Below, in pieces: positions 25,975-34,792 of a stretch of DNA of 64,000 nucleotides. The DNA comes from Flavobacteriaceae bacterium NBU2977. Its GTDB lineage: Bacteria > Bacteroidota > Bacteroidia > Flavobacteriales > Flavobacteriaceae. The translations under genes and the position numbers were made by a program. The stretch lies in assembly GCA_019931105.1 (NCBI GenBank), contig JAIOUW010000004.1, forward strand, positions 124,001 through 188,000, given 5' to 3'. The notes below the pieces were generated by a model. It saw nothing but the letters and a program-made list of their open reading frames with translations, was not told the DNA's origin and ran no database searches. Within the stretch, counting starts at the first letter, position 1. Each line of letters begins with the position of its first letter.

Positions 25975-27174
25975 GTGATTAAAGTTTTTAAAAATATTAA
26001 AGGTGACAAAGCACTTTGGGCGGTAGTGGCCCTTTTGGGGTTATTCTCGTTCCTTCCGGTATATAGTGCCAGTAGTAACTTGGTCTATGTCGTTGGCAGT
26101 GGTACGCCCATGGGTTGGTTGGTCAAACATGCCGTTCTTTTGTTTTTGGGCTTCGGTATCATTTATGGCGTTCACCGCATTCCTACACATTTTTTTAAAG
26201 GTCTTTCTCTTATCGCAATGCCCATCGTTATTATTCTATTGGCTTTCACATTGGCCCAGGGCACTACTGTCGAAGGTGCCAATGCGAGCCGATGGATCCG
26301 TTTACCTTTAATTGGTATAAAATTTCAGGCATCGACCTTGGCGGCCGTGGTCCTGATGATTTATGTGGCCAGATACTTGACAAAGGTCCAAGATAAGGTC
26401 GTGACCTTTACGGAAAGTATCTTGCCCTTGTGGGTTCCTGTTTTCTTGACCGTGGTACTCATTTTGCCGGCTAATTTCTCGACTGCGGCGATTATTTTTT
26501 CCATGGTATTGTTGCTCTGTTTTTTAGGAGGATATCCTATTAAATATTTGATAGGAATCGTAGGAACGGGAATCCTGTTTTTGACAATTTTTATACTTAT
26601 GGCCAAGGCATTTCCAGATATGTTTCCGAACCGGGTGGATACCTGGACGAGTCGTATAGAAAGTTTTTGGAACCCTGAGGATAGCGAAGATGTATACCAA
26701 ATAGAAAAGGCGAAGATTGCTATCGCTTCAGGAGGTCTTGTAGGCAAAGGGGCCGGTAAGAGCGTTCAAAAAAACTTTCTGCCGCAGAGCTCCTCTGATT
26801 TCATATACGCCATCATTGTTGAAGAATATGGCCTCTTGGGCGGTTTTGTGCTGATGTTCTTTTATATGTTCCTGTTGTTCAGAATTGTTGTCATAGCCAA
26901 TGGGGCGCCTACAATTTTCGGAAAATTATTGGCATTGGGGGTTGGTTTGCCCATTATTTTTCAGGCACTTATAAATATGGCGGTGGCCGTCGAACTGTTT
27001 CCGGTGACCGGACAGAATTTGCCGTTGATCAGTAGTGGCGGTACTTCGGGGTGGATGACTTGCTTGGCTATTGGCATTATTTTGAGCGTGAGCAACAAGA
27101 ATATAATATCTGAAAAAGAGGCGGTAGATATGAACAGTAATAATCCATTGGAGGTTCTAAGTGGGCAATTATAG
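25975..27174 (+). CDS. ftsW: Septal peptidoglycan glycosyltransferase FtsW
   Basis: SEDS-family polymerase acting with FtsI. 399 residues with about 10 helices. Seen: YSASSNL near residue 30, [48 protein letters not shown] (with the catalytic-site Asp) and [16 protein letters not shown]. The start is GTG 25975, two bases after murD. Overlaps murG by 14 bases. Confidence 0.95.
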   Translation: MIKVFKNIKGDKALWAVVALLGLFSFLPVYSASSNLVYVVGSGTPMGWLVKHAVLLFLGFGIIYGVHRIPTHFFKGLSLIAMPIVIILLAFTLAQGTTVEGANASRWIRLPLIGIKFQASTLAAVVLMIYVARYLTKVQDKVVTFTESILPLWVPVFLTVVLILPANFSTAAIIFSMVLLLCFLGGYPIKYLIGIVGTGILFLTIFILMAKAFPDMFPNRVDTWTSRIESFWNPEDSEDVYQIEKAKIAIASGGLVGKGAGKSVQKNFLPQSSSDFIYAIIVEEYGLLGGFVLMFFYMFLLFRIVVIANGAPTIFGKLLALGVGLPIIFQALINMAVAVELFPVTGQNLPLISSGGTSGWMTCLAIGIILSVSNKNIISEKEAVDMNSNNPLEVLSGQL

Positions 27175-28303
27175 GTTCATACTTTCGGGCGGGGGTACCG
27201 GTGGCCACATTTACCCGGCCATCGCGATCGCCAACGAGTTGAAAAGAAGGCATCCTGATGCCAAGTTTTTGTTTGTTGGTGCGAAGGATAGAATGGAAAT
27301 GGAGAAGGTGCCCCAAGCAGGGTACGAAATAGAAGGATTATGGATTACAGGGTTGCAACGGAAACTGACCCTTAAAAATTTAATGTTCCCCTTTAAACTG
27401 ATAAGTAGTTTGGTGAAGTCAGGCAAAATAGTTTCGCGGTTTAGGCCCCATGCGGTTGTGGGCACAGGAGGCTTTGCCAGTGGCCCTTTATTGAAGGTGG
27501 CGTCAGGGCGGGGCATTCCCTGTGTATTGCAAGAACAAAATTCGTTCGCGGGCATTACCAACAAATTGCTGAAAGATAAAGTCGCCAAAATATGTGTGGC
27601 CTATGACGGTATGGAAAAGTTCTTTCCGGCTGATAAGATCGTGAAGACCGGCAATCCGGTCCGTGGCGATTTGGTCGATCTGCAAAAGGACAATCAAGAA
27701 GCCGTGGATTTTTTCGGACTGGATAGAACAAAACCCATCCTGTTGATTCTGGGGGGGAGTCTAGGTGCCAGAAGAATCAATCAACTGATCGAACAAAAAC
27801 TCGACTTTTTTAAAGCAAAGGGGGTTCAAGTGATATGGCAATGTGGCAAACTTTATTTTGATGAGTACAAGAAATATGGATCACAAGATGTAAAGGTCTT
27901 TGATTTTCTAAATCGAATGGATTTTGCCTATATAGCCGCAGATATGATCATCTCAAGGGCGGGGGCCGGTTCGGTCTCTGAATTATGTATCGTTGGTAAA
28001 CCGGTAATATTCATTCCCTCGCCGAACGTTGCCGAGGATCACCAGACCAAGAATGCGGAAGCGTTGGTTGGCCAGAACGCGGCGATTCTCATTAAGGAAA
28101 AAGAATTGGATACGGAATTCGATTCGGTGTTCTCAAGTTTGTACGAATCAAAAGAAAAACAGCGGGCATTGGGCCTGAATATTAAAAAACTGGCCATGCC
28201 AAGGGCTACCGACCATATCGTTGACGAAATAGAGCGATTATTGGCGAATGGTAAACAGCAAACGGTAAGCAAAAACCATCAAGAAACAACCATCAAAGAA
28301 TAA
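27161..28303 (+). CDS. murG: Lipid II synthase MurG
   Basis: UDP-GlcNAc transferase converting lipid I to lipid II on the inner leaflet. The 380 residues show the glycine-rich [57 protein letters not shown] and [18 protein letters not shown]. The start is GTG 27161 inside the ftsW end. Confidence 0.96.
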   Translation: MGNYRFILSGGGTGGHIYPAIAIANELKRRHPDAKFLFVGAKDRMEMEKVPQAGYEIEGLWITGLQRKLTLKNLMFPFKLISSLVKSGKIVSRFRPHAVVGTGGFASGPLLKVASGRGIPCVLQEQNSFAGITNKLLKDKVAKICVAYDGMEKFFPADKIVKTGNPVRGDLVDLQKDNQEAVDFFGLDRTKPILLILGGSLGARRINQLIEQKLDFFKAKGVQVIWQCGKLYFDEYKKYGSQDVKVFDFLNRMDFAYIAADMIISRAGAGSVSELCIVGKPVIFIPSPNVAEDHQTKNAEALVGQNAAILIKEKELDTEFDSVFSSLYESKEKQRALGLNIKKLAMPRATDHIVDEIERLLANGKQQTVSKNHQETTIKE

Positions 28304-28311
28304 CGGATATT

Positions 28312-29664
28312 TTGAACCTGAATAACATACATAACGTCTATTTTATCGGTATCGGGGGCATCGGTATGTCGGCGTTGGCCCGTTATTTCAAGTTCGTTGG
28401 CAAAAATGTAGCGGGATACGACAAGACCGAAACACCTTTGACCAAAGTGTTGGGAGATTTGCATATAGATATCCATTACGACGACAATATTGATTTGATA
28501 CCGCAAGGATTTGATAAGGTTGACGATACATTGGTCGTATATACTCCGGCAGTCCCGAATAGTCATTCTGAATATCAATATTTCTTATCAAATGATTTCG
28601 AGGTCAAAAAGCGGTCCGAGGTTTTGGGCCTTATAACGAAAGATACATTTTGCTTCGCCGTCGCAGGAACGCATGGAAAGACCACGACATCAAGTATACT
28701 GGCACATTTGCTCAAAGAGGCGGGCACCCCCTTTACGGCGTTTTTAGGAGGTATATCAGAAGATTTCAACAGCAACTTTCTTTTTGAGGGCGCTGATTAT
28801 TCGGTTGTTGAGGCCGATGAGTTCGACCGTTCTTTTTTGCGATTGTTTCCCGATGTGGCCTGTGTGACCTCGATGGATGCAGACCATTTGGATATATATG
28901 GAGATCACGATGCCCTCAAAAAATCTTTTCAAGAATTTGTCGAACGAATAGCGCCCGACGGAAAATTATTTGTTCGCAATGGATTGCCGCTTAAAGGAAT
29001 TACCTATGGTATAGAAGACGATTCTGATTACTGTATCAGAAATTTAAAAATACAACATGGCGCCTACATTTTTGACTTGCATACTCCCGATGCTACCCTA
29101 TCGGGAGTAAAATTCAACAAGCCCGGAAAGCATAATCTGCTTAATGGACTGGTCGCTTTTGCAATGGCGGAACAAGCTGGTTCCCCCCGGCACCGCCTTG
29201 CAGGGGCTTTGGAAACTTTTAAAGGGGTGCAACGAAGGTTTTCATACCATATCAAAGAAGACAACTTTATTTTTATCGATGACTACGCCCATCACCCGGC
29301 AGAGATCAGTGCGGTCTATGATGCTATTGGTGAAATGCATCCAGGTAAACGTGTACTTGCTATTTTTCAGCCCCACCTATTCTCAAGAACGAAAGATTTT
29401 GCCGATGAGTTTGCCAAGAGCTTGTCGAAATTTGACAGCGTTGCGCTGCTTGATATCTATCCGGCAAGAGAAGAACCGATCGAAGGCATTACCTCACAAT
29501 GGTTATTGGATAAAATAGAAAATCAGAACAAAACCCTGATCGATAAATCAAAGATCATGGATGAAATTAAAAAACAAAATCCCGAAGTACTGGTCACCAT
29601 GGGTGCAGGTGACATCGGACTCGAAATATCAAAAATCAAAAAAGAACTGGATCATGCGCATTAA
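28312..29664 (+). CDS. murC: UDP-N-acetylmuramate:L-alanine ligase
   Basis: First amino-acid ligase of the stem peptide. 450 residues: FIGIGGIGMSALARY, ATP loop VAGTHGKTTTSS, VEADEFDRSFL, SMDADHLDIYGD and IDDYAHHPAEI. The start is TTG 28312, giving the standard NNIHNVYFIG opening. The 3' end overlaps ftsQ by 11 bases. Confidence 0.95.
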   Translation: MNLNNIHNVYFIGIGGIGMSALARYFKFVGKNVAGYDKTETPLTKVLGDLHIDIHYDDNIDLIPQGFDKVDDTLVVYTPAVPNSHSEYQYFLSNDFEVKKRSEVLGLITKDTFCFAVAGTHGKTTTSSILAHLLKEAGTPFTAFLGGISEDFNSNFLFEGADYSVVEADEFDRSFLRLFPDVACVTSMDADHLDIYGDHDALKKSFQEFVERIAPDGKLFVRNGLPLKGITYGIEDDSDYCIRNLKIQHGAYIFDLHTPDATLSGVKFNKPGKHNLLNGLVAFAMAEQAGSPRHRLAGALETFKGVQRRFSYHIKEDNFIFIDDYAHHPAEISAVYDAIGEMHPGKRVLAIFQPHLFSRTKDFADEFAKSLSKFDSVALLDIYPAREEPIEGITSQWLLDKIENQNKTLIDKSKIMDEIKKQNPEVLVTMGAGDIGLEISKIKKELDHAH

Positions 29665-30373
29665 TTGGGACTATATCAAATTAATGGCCCTTCTCTTGGT
29701 CATTTTCGGCCTCTTCGCATTCTCGAACGAAAGAAGTAAAAAAAGGGCTGTCACAGGTATTAACGTGGAATTCGTTGGTGATCAGAACCTTTATATAACA
29801 GAGGCCATGGTTAATAAATTGTTAATACAAAAATATGGGAGCCTCACGAACATGCCCAAAGAAAAATTAGTTTTGAATACTATGGAAGAGGTCATTGAGA
29901 CCAATAAAATGGTAAAGAACGCCCAAGTGTATCTTACTGTAAATGGGGAGCTTACGTCTAAGATCGTTCAGCGACGGCCAATCGGAAGAATTGAGGGGAG
30001 TACAAAGTTTTATCTTGATGATGAGGGAAAACGCATGCCGTTATCCATGAGCCACTCCGCAAGAGTGCCCATCATAACAGGTAAGATTACGGGCAAAAGT
30101 CTAGAGGATGTCTATGAAATTCTAAAGTACATCAACGATGACAATTTCCTTAGAAAAAATGTAATCGGCATACATGTCGAAGACGAAGAAAATTATCAAT
30201 TGAAATTCAGAATGGAAAACTTCGTGGTAAACCTTGGCGGTATCGATAATCTCGAGGAAAAGTTCAAGAATTTCAAGGCTTTTTACATAAAGGCCGATAA
30301 AGACAGTACGCTCGATGACTTTGCCATAGTAAGTCTTGAGTTCAACAATCAGGTAGTGTGCACAAAAATATAA
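29654..30373 (+). CDS. ftsQ: Cell division protein FtsQ
   Basis: 239 residues from ATG 29654. An upstream in-frame start at 29561 lies deep inside murC and would bury the membrane anchor, so it is rejected. Seen: a short cytoplasmic tail, one helix (about 5-24, WDYIKLMALLLVIFGLFAFS), a POTRA-like domain (FVGDQNLYITEAMVNKLLIQ and on) and a second domain with RRPIGRIEG. Position between murC and ftsA supports the call. Confidence 0.9.
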   Translation: MRINWDYIKLMALLLVIFGLFAFSNERSKKRAVTGINVEFVGDQNLYITEAMVNKLLIQKYGSLTNMPKEKLVLNTMEEVIETNKMVKNAQVYLTVNGELTSKIVQRRPIGRIEGSTKFYLDDEGKRMPLSMSHSARVPIITGKITGKSLEDVYEILKYINDDNFLRKNVIGIHVEDEENYQLKFRMENFVVNLGGIDNLEEKFKNFKAFYIKADKDSTLDDFAIVSLEFNNQVVCTKI

Positions 30374-30382
30374 ATCAATCAA

Positions 30383-31711
30383 ATGGAACAGGGTAATTAT
30401 TCAGTAGGGCTTGACATAGGAACGACAAAGATCGTTGCCATAATTGGTCGTAAAAATGAATATGGTAAAATCGAGATATTGGGCATCGGTAGGTCCAAAA
30501 GTCTTGGTGTTCACAGAGGTGTGGTGAACAATATTACCCAAACCATAAAATCGATCCAACAGGCGGTCGAAGAGGCCGAGGTCAACTCAGGCCTAAAAAT
30601 AGGTTCGGTGGTCGTCGGTATCGCAGGACAACATATTAGAAGCTTACAGCATAGTGACTACATTACCCGGTCCGATTCGGAGGAAGTGATCAATGAAAAT
30701 GATCTTGATAAATTGGTGAACCAGGTATATAAATTGGTCATGTTGCCTGGTGAAGAGATTATTCATGTTCTCCCACAGGAGTATAAGGTCGATGGGCAGG
30801 CCGAAATCAAACAACCCATCGGAATGTACGGTGGTAGGCTCGAAGCAAACTTTCATGTGGTCGTTGGCCAAGTGTCGTCGATCAAGAACGTAGGCAGGTG
30901 TATCAAGAGCGCCGGGTTGGATCTCGGTAATATTACATTGGAACCGTTGGCCTCATCTGAAGCCGTATTAAGCCAAGAAGAAAAGGAAGCTGGTGTTGCA
31001 TTGATAGATATAGGTGGCGGAACCACGGATCTCGCCATATTCAAGGATGGTATTATCCGTCATACCGCGGTAATCCCTTTTGGTGGCGGCGTGATTACCG
31101 AAGATATCAAAGAGGGGTGCTCGATAATCGAAAAACAGGCCGAATTGCTGAAAATCAAATTCGGTTCGGCATGGCCCGGTGAAAACAAGGATAATGAAAT
31201 CGTATCCATCCCAGGTTTAAGGGGAAGGGAGCCCAAGGAGATTACGCTTAAGAATCTATCAAAGATCATTCATGCGCGTGTGGTCGAAATTATAGAGCAG
31301 GTCTATGTTGAAATTAAGAACTATGGCCATGAGGAACAGAAAAAGAAATTAATTGCAGGTATTGTACTTACAGGCGGCGGGAGTCAGTTAAAGCACCTAA
31401 AACAATTGGTCGAGTACATTACGGGAATGGATACCAGAATCGGGTACCCGAACGAGCATTTGGCCGGAGATACCGATGAAGAAATCGCCAGTCCGCTATA
31501 TGCGACGGCAGTGGGCCTTTTGATGAATGCCGTTCAAAACGAGGCAAAAGGAAAGACTATCGGCAAAAGAGATGTAGAAGAAGTACATGAAATGGCCTAT
31601 GCCGGGCATGATGAAGAGGCCGGAGCAACTGCCAAAGTGAAAAGAGAGCGTAAATCGGTTTTTGATAAGTGGTCTGAAAAGCTAAAGGATTTTTTGGATA
31701 ACGCCGAGTAG
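30383..31711 (+). CDS. ftsA: Cell division protein FtsA
   Basis: Actin-like ATPase anchoring FtsZ to the membrane. The 442 residues show phosphate-1 VGLDIGTTKIVAIIG, the 1C subdomain, ALIDIGGGTTDLAIF, IVLTGGGSQLKHL and a C-terminal amphipathic, basic helix (VFDKWSEKLKDFLDN) for membrane attachment. Directly upstream of ftsZ. Confidence 0.95.
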   Translation: MEQGNYSVGLDIGTTKIVAIIGRKNEYGKIEILGIGRSKSLGVHRGVVNNITQTIKSIQQAVEEAEVNSGLKIGSVVVGIAGQHIRSLQHSDYITRSDSEEVINENDLDKLVNQVYKLVMLPGEEIIHVLPQEYKVDGQAEIKQPIGMYGGRLEANFHVVVGQVSSIKNVGRCIKSAGLDLGNITLEPLASSEAVLSQEEKEAGVALIDIGGGTTDLAIFKDGIIRHTAVIPFGGGVITEDIKEGCSIIEKQAELLKIKFGSAWPGENKDNEIVSIPGLRGREPKEITLKNLSKIIHARVVEIIEQVYVEIKNYGHEEQKKKLIAGIVLTGGGSQLKHLKQLVEYITGMDTRIGYPNEHLAGDTDEEIASPLYATAVGLLMNAVQNEAKGKTIGKRDVEEVHEMAYAGHDEEAGATAKVKRERKSVFDKWSEKLKDFLDNAE

Positions 31712-31755
31712 ATAATGCGAATAAACAATAACCAGTAATACATAATACAACTACT

Positions 31756-33672
31756 ATGAGCAACGACATGGAATTAGAAGGAATCGCTTTTGACCTTCCA
31801 AAGAACCAAAGCAATGTTATTAAAGTCATCGGGGTCGGTGGAGGAGGAAGCAACGCCATAAACCACATGTTCCAAGCTGGAATCAATGGTGTTGATTTCG
31901 TGATTCTCAACACGGATCAGCAGGCGTTGACCAATAGCACCGTGCCCAATAAAATCCAACTGGGAGTTTCATTGACCGAAGGACTGGGTGCCGGAGCGAA
32001 CCCAGAGGTAGGCGAGCAAGCGGCTTTGGAAAGTATGGAAGATATCAAGAACATGTTGGACCATAATACAAAAATGGTCTTTATAACTGCCGGTATGGGT
32101 GGGGGAACAGGTACTGGTGCTGCTCCCGTTATCGCCAAACAGGCAAAGGAAATGGATATTCTTACCGTAGGAATCGTAACCATGCCATTTCAATTTGAAG
32201 GCAATATGCGTTGTCAACAAGCCCAGGTAGGTATCGAAAAACTTAGAAGTAATGTTGACTCGCTCATAGTCATCAACAATAATAAGTTACGTGAAGTATA
32301 TGGTAATTTAGGGTTCAAGGCCGGTTTTTCAAAAGCCGATGAAGTTCTGGCTACCGCTGCCCGCGGAATTGCCGAGGTGATTACCCATCATTATACACAG
32401 AACATAGATTTACGTGACGCCAAGACGGTGCTATCGAATAGCGGTACTGCCATTATGGGGTCGGCCATGGCATCGGGATCCGCAAGGGCCAATGAGGCGA
32501 TAATGAAAGCACTTGATTCCCCCTTGTTGAACGATAATAAGATTACTGGCGCCAAAAATGTACTGCTGTTGATCGTTTCGGGTACTTCAGAGATTACCAT
32601 TGATGAAATTGGCGAAATCAATGATCATATTCAGATCGAGGCCGGTCATGGCGCGAACATCATTATGGGTGTGGGTGAAGATGAAGATTTAGGAGACGCC
32701 ATTGCGGTTACCGTGATTGCCACAGGGTTCAATGTCGATCAACAAGATGACATTGTAAATACCGAATCGAAGAAGATTATCCATACCTTGGAAGATGAAC
32801 AAAAAGCGGTACATAATCTATCTTCCGGTAACGTTGTTCATCAACTGGGAGATGTTGAAGTTTTCGAAGAGCCTATTTTGAAGGACTTTGGAGGTGAAGA
32901 TGAAATGGAGTTGATTCCGACCTCTAACTACATTAGAAACTTCAATGTTTTCTATGATGAGGTATTGGCAGAAAATGTTTCGGAAGATGACTTCGTAATC
33001 ATTGAATCGAAGAATGAAATTGAAAACTCCAAGGTCGGTGATCGGAACGTGCCACCTACAAGGCAAGTTGAAGAGGACCAAATCGAAATGAGTTTCGATT
33101 TGCCGTTGGTCAATTCGGAAGATGATGAAGAATATACGGACAATGTAATTACGTTTGACCTTGATGAAGAAGTGAAAGATCTTGACGTGAACGATCATAT
33201 CGAGGTGATTCCGGTATTGGAGTACAATAAAGAAGGAGAGACTCGATATAGCCTTGACGACTATATGGAATTGGAGAATAGCCTTACCGGGGCCAAATCA
33301 AAAGCGGAAGAATTCGAACCCAAGATCATTGAAGACGAATTGGTCTTTGAAAGAAAGGTTGTGTCTATGGATCAAGCGCAACAAACTTTCGATGACAAAC
33401 AAATCGATCCAATGGATACGCCTCTTGAAGAATTGTTGAAACAAAGGGCCGATGAGCGTCGAAGAAAGCTTAAAGATTTCAATTATAAGTTTCAAAATCA
33501 AGTGAACAATATTGACGAAATTGAAAAACAGCCAGCGTATAAACGTCAGGGTGTCAACCTAAACGATATACCACAGGAAAAAAAAGTATCTAGAACGACT
33601 TTAGGAGAGGATAGTAATGGTGAGATCCAATTGCGATCCAATAATTCTTTTCTAAACGACAATGTAGATTAA
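31756..33672 (+). CDS. ftsZ: Cell division GTPase FtsZ with long acidic C-terminal linker
   Basis: Tubulin-like ring-forming GTPase. The GTPase core is in about residues 15-320: VIGVGGGGSNAINHM, LNTDQQAL, the tubulin signature GMGGGTGTGAAPVIA and NNNKLREVYGN. Total length is 638 against 383 in E. coli. The extra 300 residues form an acidic, low-complexity linker (many Glu/Asp/Val) ending in a conserved-looking tail (TTLGEDSNGEIQLRSNNSFL). Long linkers are usual in Flavobacteriia. A strong terminator follows. Confidence 0.96.
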   Translation: MSNDMELEGIAFDLPKNQSNVIKVIGVGGGGSNAINHMFQAGINGVDFVILNTDQQALTNSTVPNKIQLGVSLTEGLGAGANPEVGEQAALESMEDIKNMLDHNTKMVFITAGMGGGTGTGAAPVIAKQAKEMDILTVGIVTMPFQFEGNMRCQQAQVGIEKLRSNVDSLIVINNNKLREVYGNLGFKAGFSKADEVLATAARGIAEVITHHYTQNIDLRDAKTVLSNSGTAIMGSAMASGSARANEAIMKALDSPLLNDNKITGAKNVLLLIVSGTSEITIDEIGEINDHIQIEAGHGANIIMGVGEDEDLGDAIAVTVIATGFNVDQQDDIVNTESKKIIHTLEDEQKAVHNLSSGNVVHQLGDVEVFEEPILKDFGGEDEMELIPTSNYIRNFNVFYDEVLAENVSEDDFVIIESKNEIENSKVGDRNVPPTRQVEEDQIEMSFDLPLVNSEDDEEYTDNVITFDLDEEVKDLDVNDHIEVIPVLEYNKEGETRYSLDDYMELENSLTGAKSKAEEFEPKIIEDELVFERKVVSMDQAQQTFDDKQIDPMDTPLEELLKQRADERRRKLKDFNYKFQNQVNNIDEIEKQPAYKRQGVNLNDIPQEKKVSRTTLGEDSNGEIQLRSNNSFLNDNVD

Positions 33673-33702
33673 GGCTAGTTCAAATTAAGTTTTCCCATAA
33701 CC

Positions 33703-33741
33703 ATAAACCCGAAAATACCGATTATTTTCGGGTTTATTTTT
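33703..33741 (+). terminator. Terminator of the division cluster
   Basis: Perfect 15-base stem: ATAAACCCGAAAATA (33703-33717), loop CCGAT, TATTTTCGGGTTTAT (33723-33737), then TTTT. It ends where the yqeY -7 element begins, so terminator and next promoter abut. Confidence 0.85.
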
Positions 33742-33749
33742 TATCTTTG
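33742..33749 (+). promoter_or_regulatory. -7 element of the yqeY promoter
   Basis: TATCTTTG followed by C, a strong match to TAnnTTTGC, 21 bases before the yqeY start. The -33 region falls inside the terminator stem and has no clear TTG. Confidence 0.5.
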
Positions 33750-33770
33750 CACTCCTAAAAACTGTATGCT

Positions 33771-34217
33771 ATGGGCTTACAACAAGAGGTAATGGAACAG
33801 ATGAAAATTGCGATGAAAGCTAAGGATAGTGTTGCCTTAGAGTCATTGAGAGCAATAAAGTCGGCGTTGTTATTGGCCAATACGGAAAGTGGCGCAGGTG
33901 AACTTACCGAAGCGGACGAGATTAAATTAGTCCAGAAATTGGTCAAGCAACGAAAAGACAGTGCGGCCATATTTACCGAACAGGGCAGGGCCGATTTGGC
34001 GGAACCCGAATTGGCGCAGGCCGCGGTCATTGAAAAATTCCTTCCAGAACAATTGACGCAAGAAGAAATAGAGAAAGTAGTGATTATGGCCATCGATTCG
34101 ATGGGTGCCTCGGGCATGAAAGATATGGGAAAGGTAATGGGAGTCGTATCCAAAGAATTGGCCGGCCAAGCCGATGGTAAAACGATTTCTACAATTGTAA
34201 AGAATAAATTATCTTAG
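33771..34217 (+). CDS. GatB/YqeY domain protein
   Basis: 148 residues matching the YqeY family (also the tail domain of GatB): QQEVMEQMKIAMKAKDSVAL, LRAIKSALL, KQRKDSAAIFTEQGRADLAE and GKVMGVVSKELAGQADG. The family may act in tRNA-dependent amidation or bind tRNA; the free-standing form is poorly characterised. It lies directly before the tRNA-Arg locus. Confidence 0.88.
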   Translation: MGLQQEVMEQMKIAMKAKDSVALESLRAIKSALLLANTESGAGELTEADEIKLVQKLVKQRKDSAAIFTEQGRADLAEPELAQAAVIEKFLPEQLTQEEIEKVVIMAIDSMGASGMKDMGKVMGVVSKELAGQADGKTISTIVKNKLS

Positions 34218-34235
34218 CCGACGCTAAAATGAAGA

Positions 34236-34306
34236 GGCCGCGTGGCGCAATCCGCCATAGGCGGACGCGCTGAATACGGGCCCGACCCGGTCGGGGCGCA
34301 TCAGAT
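34236..34306 (+). pseudogene. 5'-half tRNA-Arg copy interrupted by two 19-base palindromic inserts
   Basis: Three blocks repeat the 5' part of the intact tRNA-Arg exactly: GGCCGCGTGGCGCAA (34236-34250 = 34537-34551), CTGAATA (34270-34276) and GCGCATCAGAT (34296-34306). Between them sit two 19-base inserts (34251-34269 and 34277-34295), each containing a perfect hairpin (TCCGCC-ATA-GGCGGA and CCCGACC-C-GGTCGGG). Identity stops at the 5' side of the anticodon loop, where the GIY-YIG gene begins; its ATG uses the last bases of the fragment. Confidence 0.85.
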
Positions 34307-34536
34307 GGAGTATTATGTTTATGTTTTGAAGAGTATCGATTTTGGAAGGAATTATGTTGGATTTACAAGAAATGTTGAGAAACGTTTAAGACAACATAAT
34401 TCAGGGAAGACAAAATCGACTAAACCATATGTTCCTTGGAGAATACTTTTTATAGAGACTTTTGAGATTAAGGAAGACGCTTTGGCAAGGGAGAAGTTCT
34501 TAAAAACAGGAAAAGGAAGAGAATATATTAAGAATC
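34236..34536 (+). mobile_element. Putative tRNA-targeting GIY-YIG unit (tRNA 5' fragment plus nuclease gene)
   Basis: The 301 bases from the fragmentary tRNA start to the intact tRNA start form one direct-repeat period: partial tRNA, GIY-YIG gene, whole tRNA. The gene begins in the fragment and ends inside the intact tRNA. This is the pattern expected of an insertion into a tRNA gene that leaves a working copy. Mobility is inferred; only one unit is visible. Confidence 0.5.
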
Positions 34537-34559
34537 GGCCGCGTGGCGCAACTGAATAG
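34305..34559 (+). CDS. Small GIY-YIG nuclease whose 3' end lies inside tRNA-Arg
   Basis: 84 residues from ATG 34305. An upstream GTG at 34242 would start inside the tRNA fragment and add non-conserved sequence. Motifs: YYVYVLKS (GIY), NYVGFTRNVEKRLRQHNSG (YIG with the catalytic-type Arg) and LAREKFLKTGKGREYI (Glu). Size and motifs match the single-domain YhbQ/UPF0213-type family. The last seven residues (RPRGATE) and the TAG stop are encoded by the first 23 bases of the intact tRNA-Arg. Whether it cuts tRNA genes or other DNA is unknown. Confidence 0.88.
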   Translation: MEYYVYVLKSIDFGRNYVGFTRNVEKRLRQHNSGKTKSTKPYVPWRILFIETFEIKEDALAREKFLKTGKGREYIKNRPRGATE

Positions 34560-34610
34560 CGCATCAGATTTCGGCTCTGAGGGTTGGGGGTTTGAATCCC
34601 TCCGCGGTCA
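34537..34610 (+). tRNA. tRNA-Arg (anticodon TCG)
   Basis: 74 bases fold as a cloverleaf: acceptor GGCCGCG/CGCGGTC with one G-T pair, D stem GCGC/GCGC, anticodon stem TCAGA/TCTGA around the loop TTTCGGC (anticodon TCG at 34571-34573, reading CGA), T stem GGGGG/CCCTC with loop TTTGAAT, discriminator A; no CCA encoded. A terminator hairpin follows at 34639. No promoter is evident directly upstream because the GIY-YIG gene overlaps it, so it is probably transcribed through that gene. Confidence 0.92.
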
Positions 34611-34638
34611 CGAATGAACCACAAAAAAGTGGAAATAT

Positions 34639-34673
34639 GAGCGAGTTTCAAAAATGAAGCTCGCTTCTTTTTT
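34639..34673 (+). terminator. Terminator of tRNA-Arg
   Basis: GAGCGAGTTTC (34639-34649) pairs with GAAGCTCGCTTC (34656-34667) with one wobble and is followed by a T-run. Confidence 0.75.
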
Positions 34674-34762
34674 GAAGAAGGCGAATGTTTCGTTTTGTGG
34701 TTTTCAAAACGGAGCTCAAGGGAAAACCGAAGGTAATCCCTCCGCGGTCACGAATAAATAAG

Positions 34763-34792
34763 AAAGCAAGCAAAATAATAGCTTGCTTTTTT
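34763..34792 (+). terminator. Terminator-like hairpin in the second repeat unit
   Basis: AAAGCAAGC (34763-34771), loop of nine bases, GCTTGCTTT (34781-34789) and further T's. It occupies the same relative place after a tRNA 3' end copy as the real tRNA terminator. Confidence 0.65.

Noticed and set aside
29561-30373. FtsQ starting at 29561
   Set aside because: The first 31 codons lie inside murC; ATG 29654 gives a normal short cytoplasmic tail before the membrane helix.
34236-34306. A second functional tRNA
   Set aside because: It has only the 5' half, with inserts breaking the D arm; no anticodon loop, T arm or 3' acceptor follows.
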